From Firmicutes bacterium UBA3941 (GTDB taxonomy: Bacteria > Bacillota > Clostridia > Caldicoprobacterales > UBA3941): DNA of 7,309 nt. The stretch lies in contig DGDX01000068.1 of NCBI GenBank assembly GCA_002385665.1, forward strand, positions 1 through 7,309, in the 5' to 3' direction. Under the pieces are notes generated by a model that saw nothing but the letters and a program-made list of their open reading frames with translations, was not told where the DNA came from and did not search any database. Position 1 is the stretch's first letter. The number at the start of each line of letters is the position of its first letter. The position numbers and the translations under genes are program-made. Below are positions 7,015-7,309 of the stretch, piece by piece.

Positions 7015-7309
7015 TAATCGCAGATAATGCCGGTTTTTGTTTTGGTGTGACAAGGGCCGTTGATATTACCCTTAAGCAGAAGGATGGGGAAAGATCGGGT
7101 AAGACGTATACCCTGGGTCCCTTAATCCATAATAAGGATGTTGTGGATTCCCTGAAAGCAAAGGGGATATATCCTTTAAACATTGATGAGATATACAAGC
7201 TAAAGGAAGACGATGCCATAGTCATTAGGTCCCATGGTGTAACGCCGGAAACAATAGACAAAATTAAGACGACCGGTGCAAAGATTATAGATGCTACATG
7301 TCCATATGT
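7005..7309 (+). CDS. ispH: 4-hydroxy-3-methylbut-2-enyl diphosphate reductase, 5' part (cut by window end)
   Basis: The first 101 residues of IspH (LytB), the last enzyme of the MEP pathway, which reduces HMBPP to isopentenyl and dimethylallyl diphosphate with a 4Fe-4S cluster. The start MQIIIADNAGFCFGVTRAV is typical. Visible key residues are cluster ligand Cys12 in GFCFGV, substrate-binding His42 in LIHN, His77 in RSHGV, and the second cluster ligand Cys99 in DATCP. The third cluster Cys lies beyond the window. The ATG at 7005 overlaps the preceding gene by ten bases and has AAAGGGA (6989-6995) about nine bases upstream. In many clostridia IspH is fused to ribosomal protein S1-like domains; whether that holds here cannot be seen. 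Confidence 0.97.
   Translation, partial: MQIIIADNAGFCFGVTRAVDITLKQKDGERSGKTYTLGPLIHNKDVVDSLKAKGIYPLNIDEIYKLKEDDAIVIRSHGVTPETIDKIKTTGAKIIDATCPY

Overview
The window looks like a chromosomal segment from an anaerobic or fermentative Gram-positive bacterium, most likely a clostridial-type Firmicute. The reasons are a T-box leader, strong AAGGAGG-type ribosome binding sites, many AGG/AGA/ATA codons, a fermentative pyruvate formate-lyase pair, and the methylerythritol-phosphate (MEP) isoprenoid gene ispH. All genes recognised are on the + strand. No insertion sequence, phage gene, CRISPR array, tRNA or rRNA gene was seen.

Region 1 (1-3297) is one complete transcription unit. A near-perfect vegetative promoter (TTGACA, 17 bases, TATATT) leads into a T-box riboswitch with an intrinsic terminator. 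The specifier triplet reads UGG, and the tRNA-end-binding bulge reads UGGC, which fits a tRNA with discriminator base G73. Both point to tRNA-Trp. Behind it lie three tightly spaced genes: a small TIGR04076-like cysteine protein, an aldo/keto reductase with an intact catalytic tetrad, and an NhaC-family membrane transporter. A compact GAAA-loop terminator closes the unit. No tryptophan biosynthesis gene or tryptophanyl-tRNA synthetase is present. The simplest reading is that the NhaC-type protein imports tryptophan or a related aromatic compound when charged tRNA-Trp is scarce, and that the two soluble proteins act on a related substrate. This operon is the most interesting part of the window.

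Region 2 (3298-6463) is a conventional pflB-pflA operon: pyruvate formate-lyase with its Cys-Cys and glycyl-radical motifs, and its radical-SAM activating enzyme. A 22-codon open frame ends in an ATGA overlap with the pflB start and may be a leader peptide. A long stepped hairpin ends the unit. The activase has Ser where the E. coli enzyme has a cation-site Asp.

Region 3 (6464-7309) starts with an extended -10 promoter candidate. It encodes a small C_GCAxxG_C_C redox-type protein that overlaps the start of ispH, whose 3' part runs off the window.
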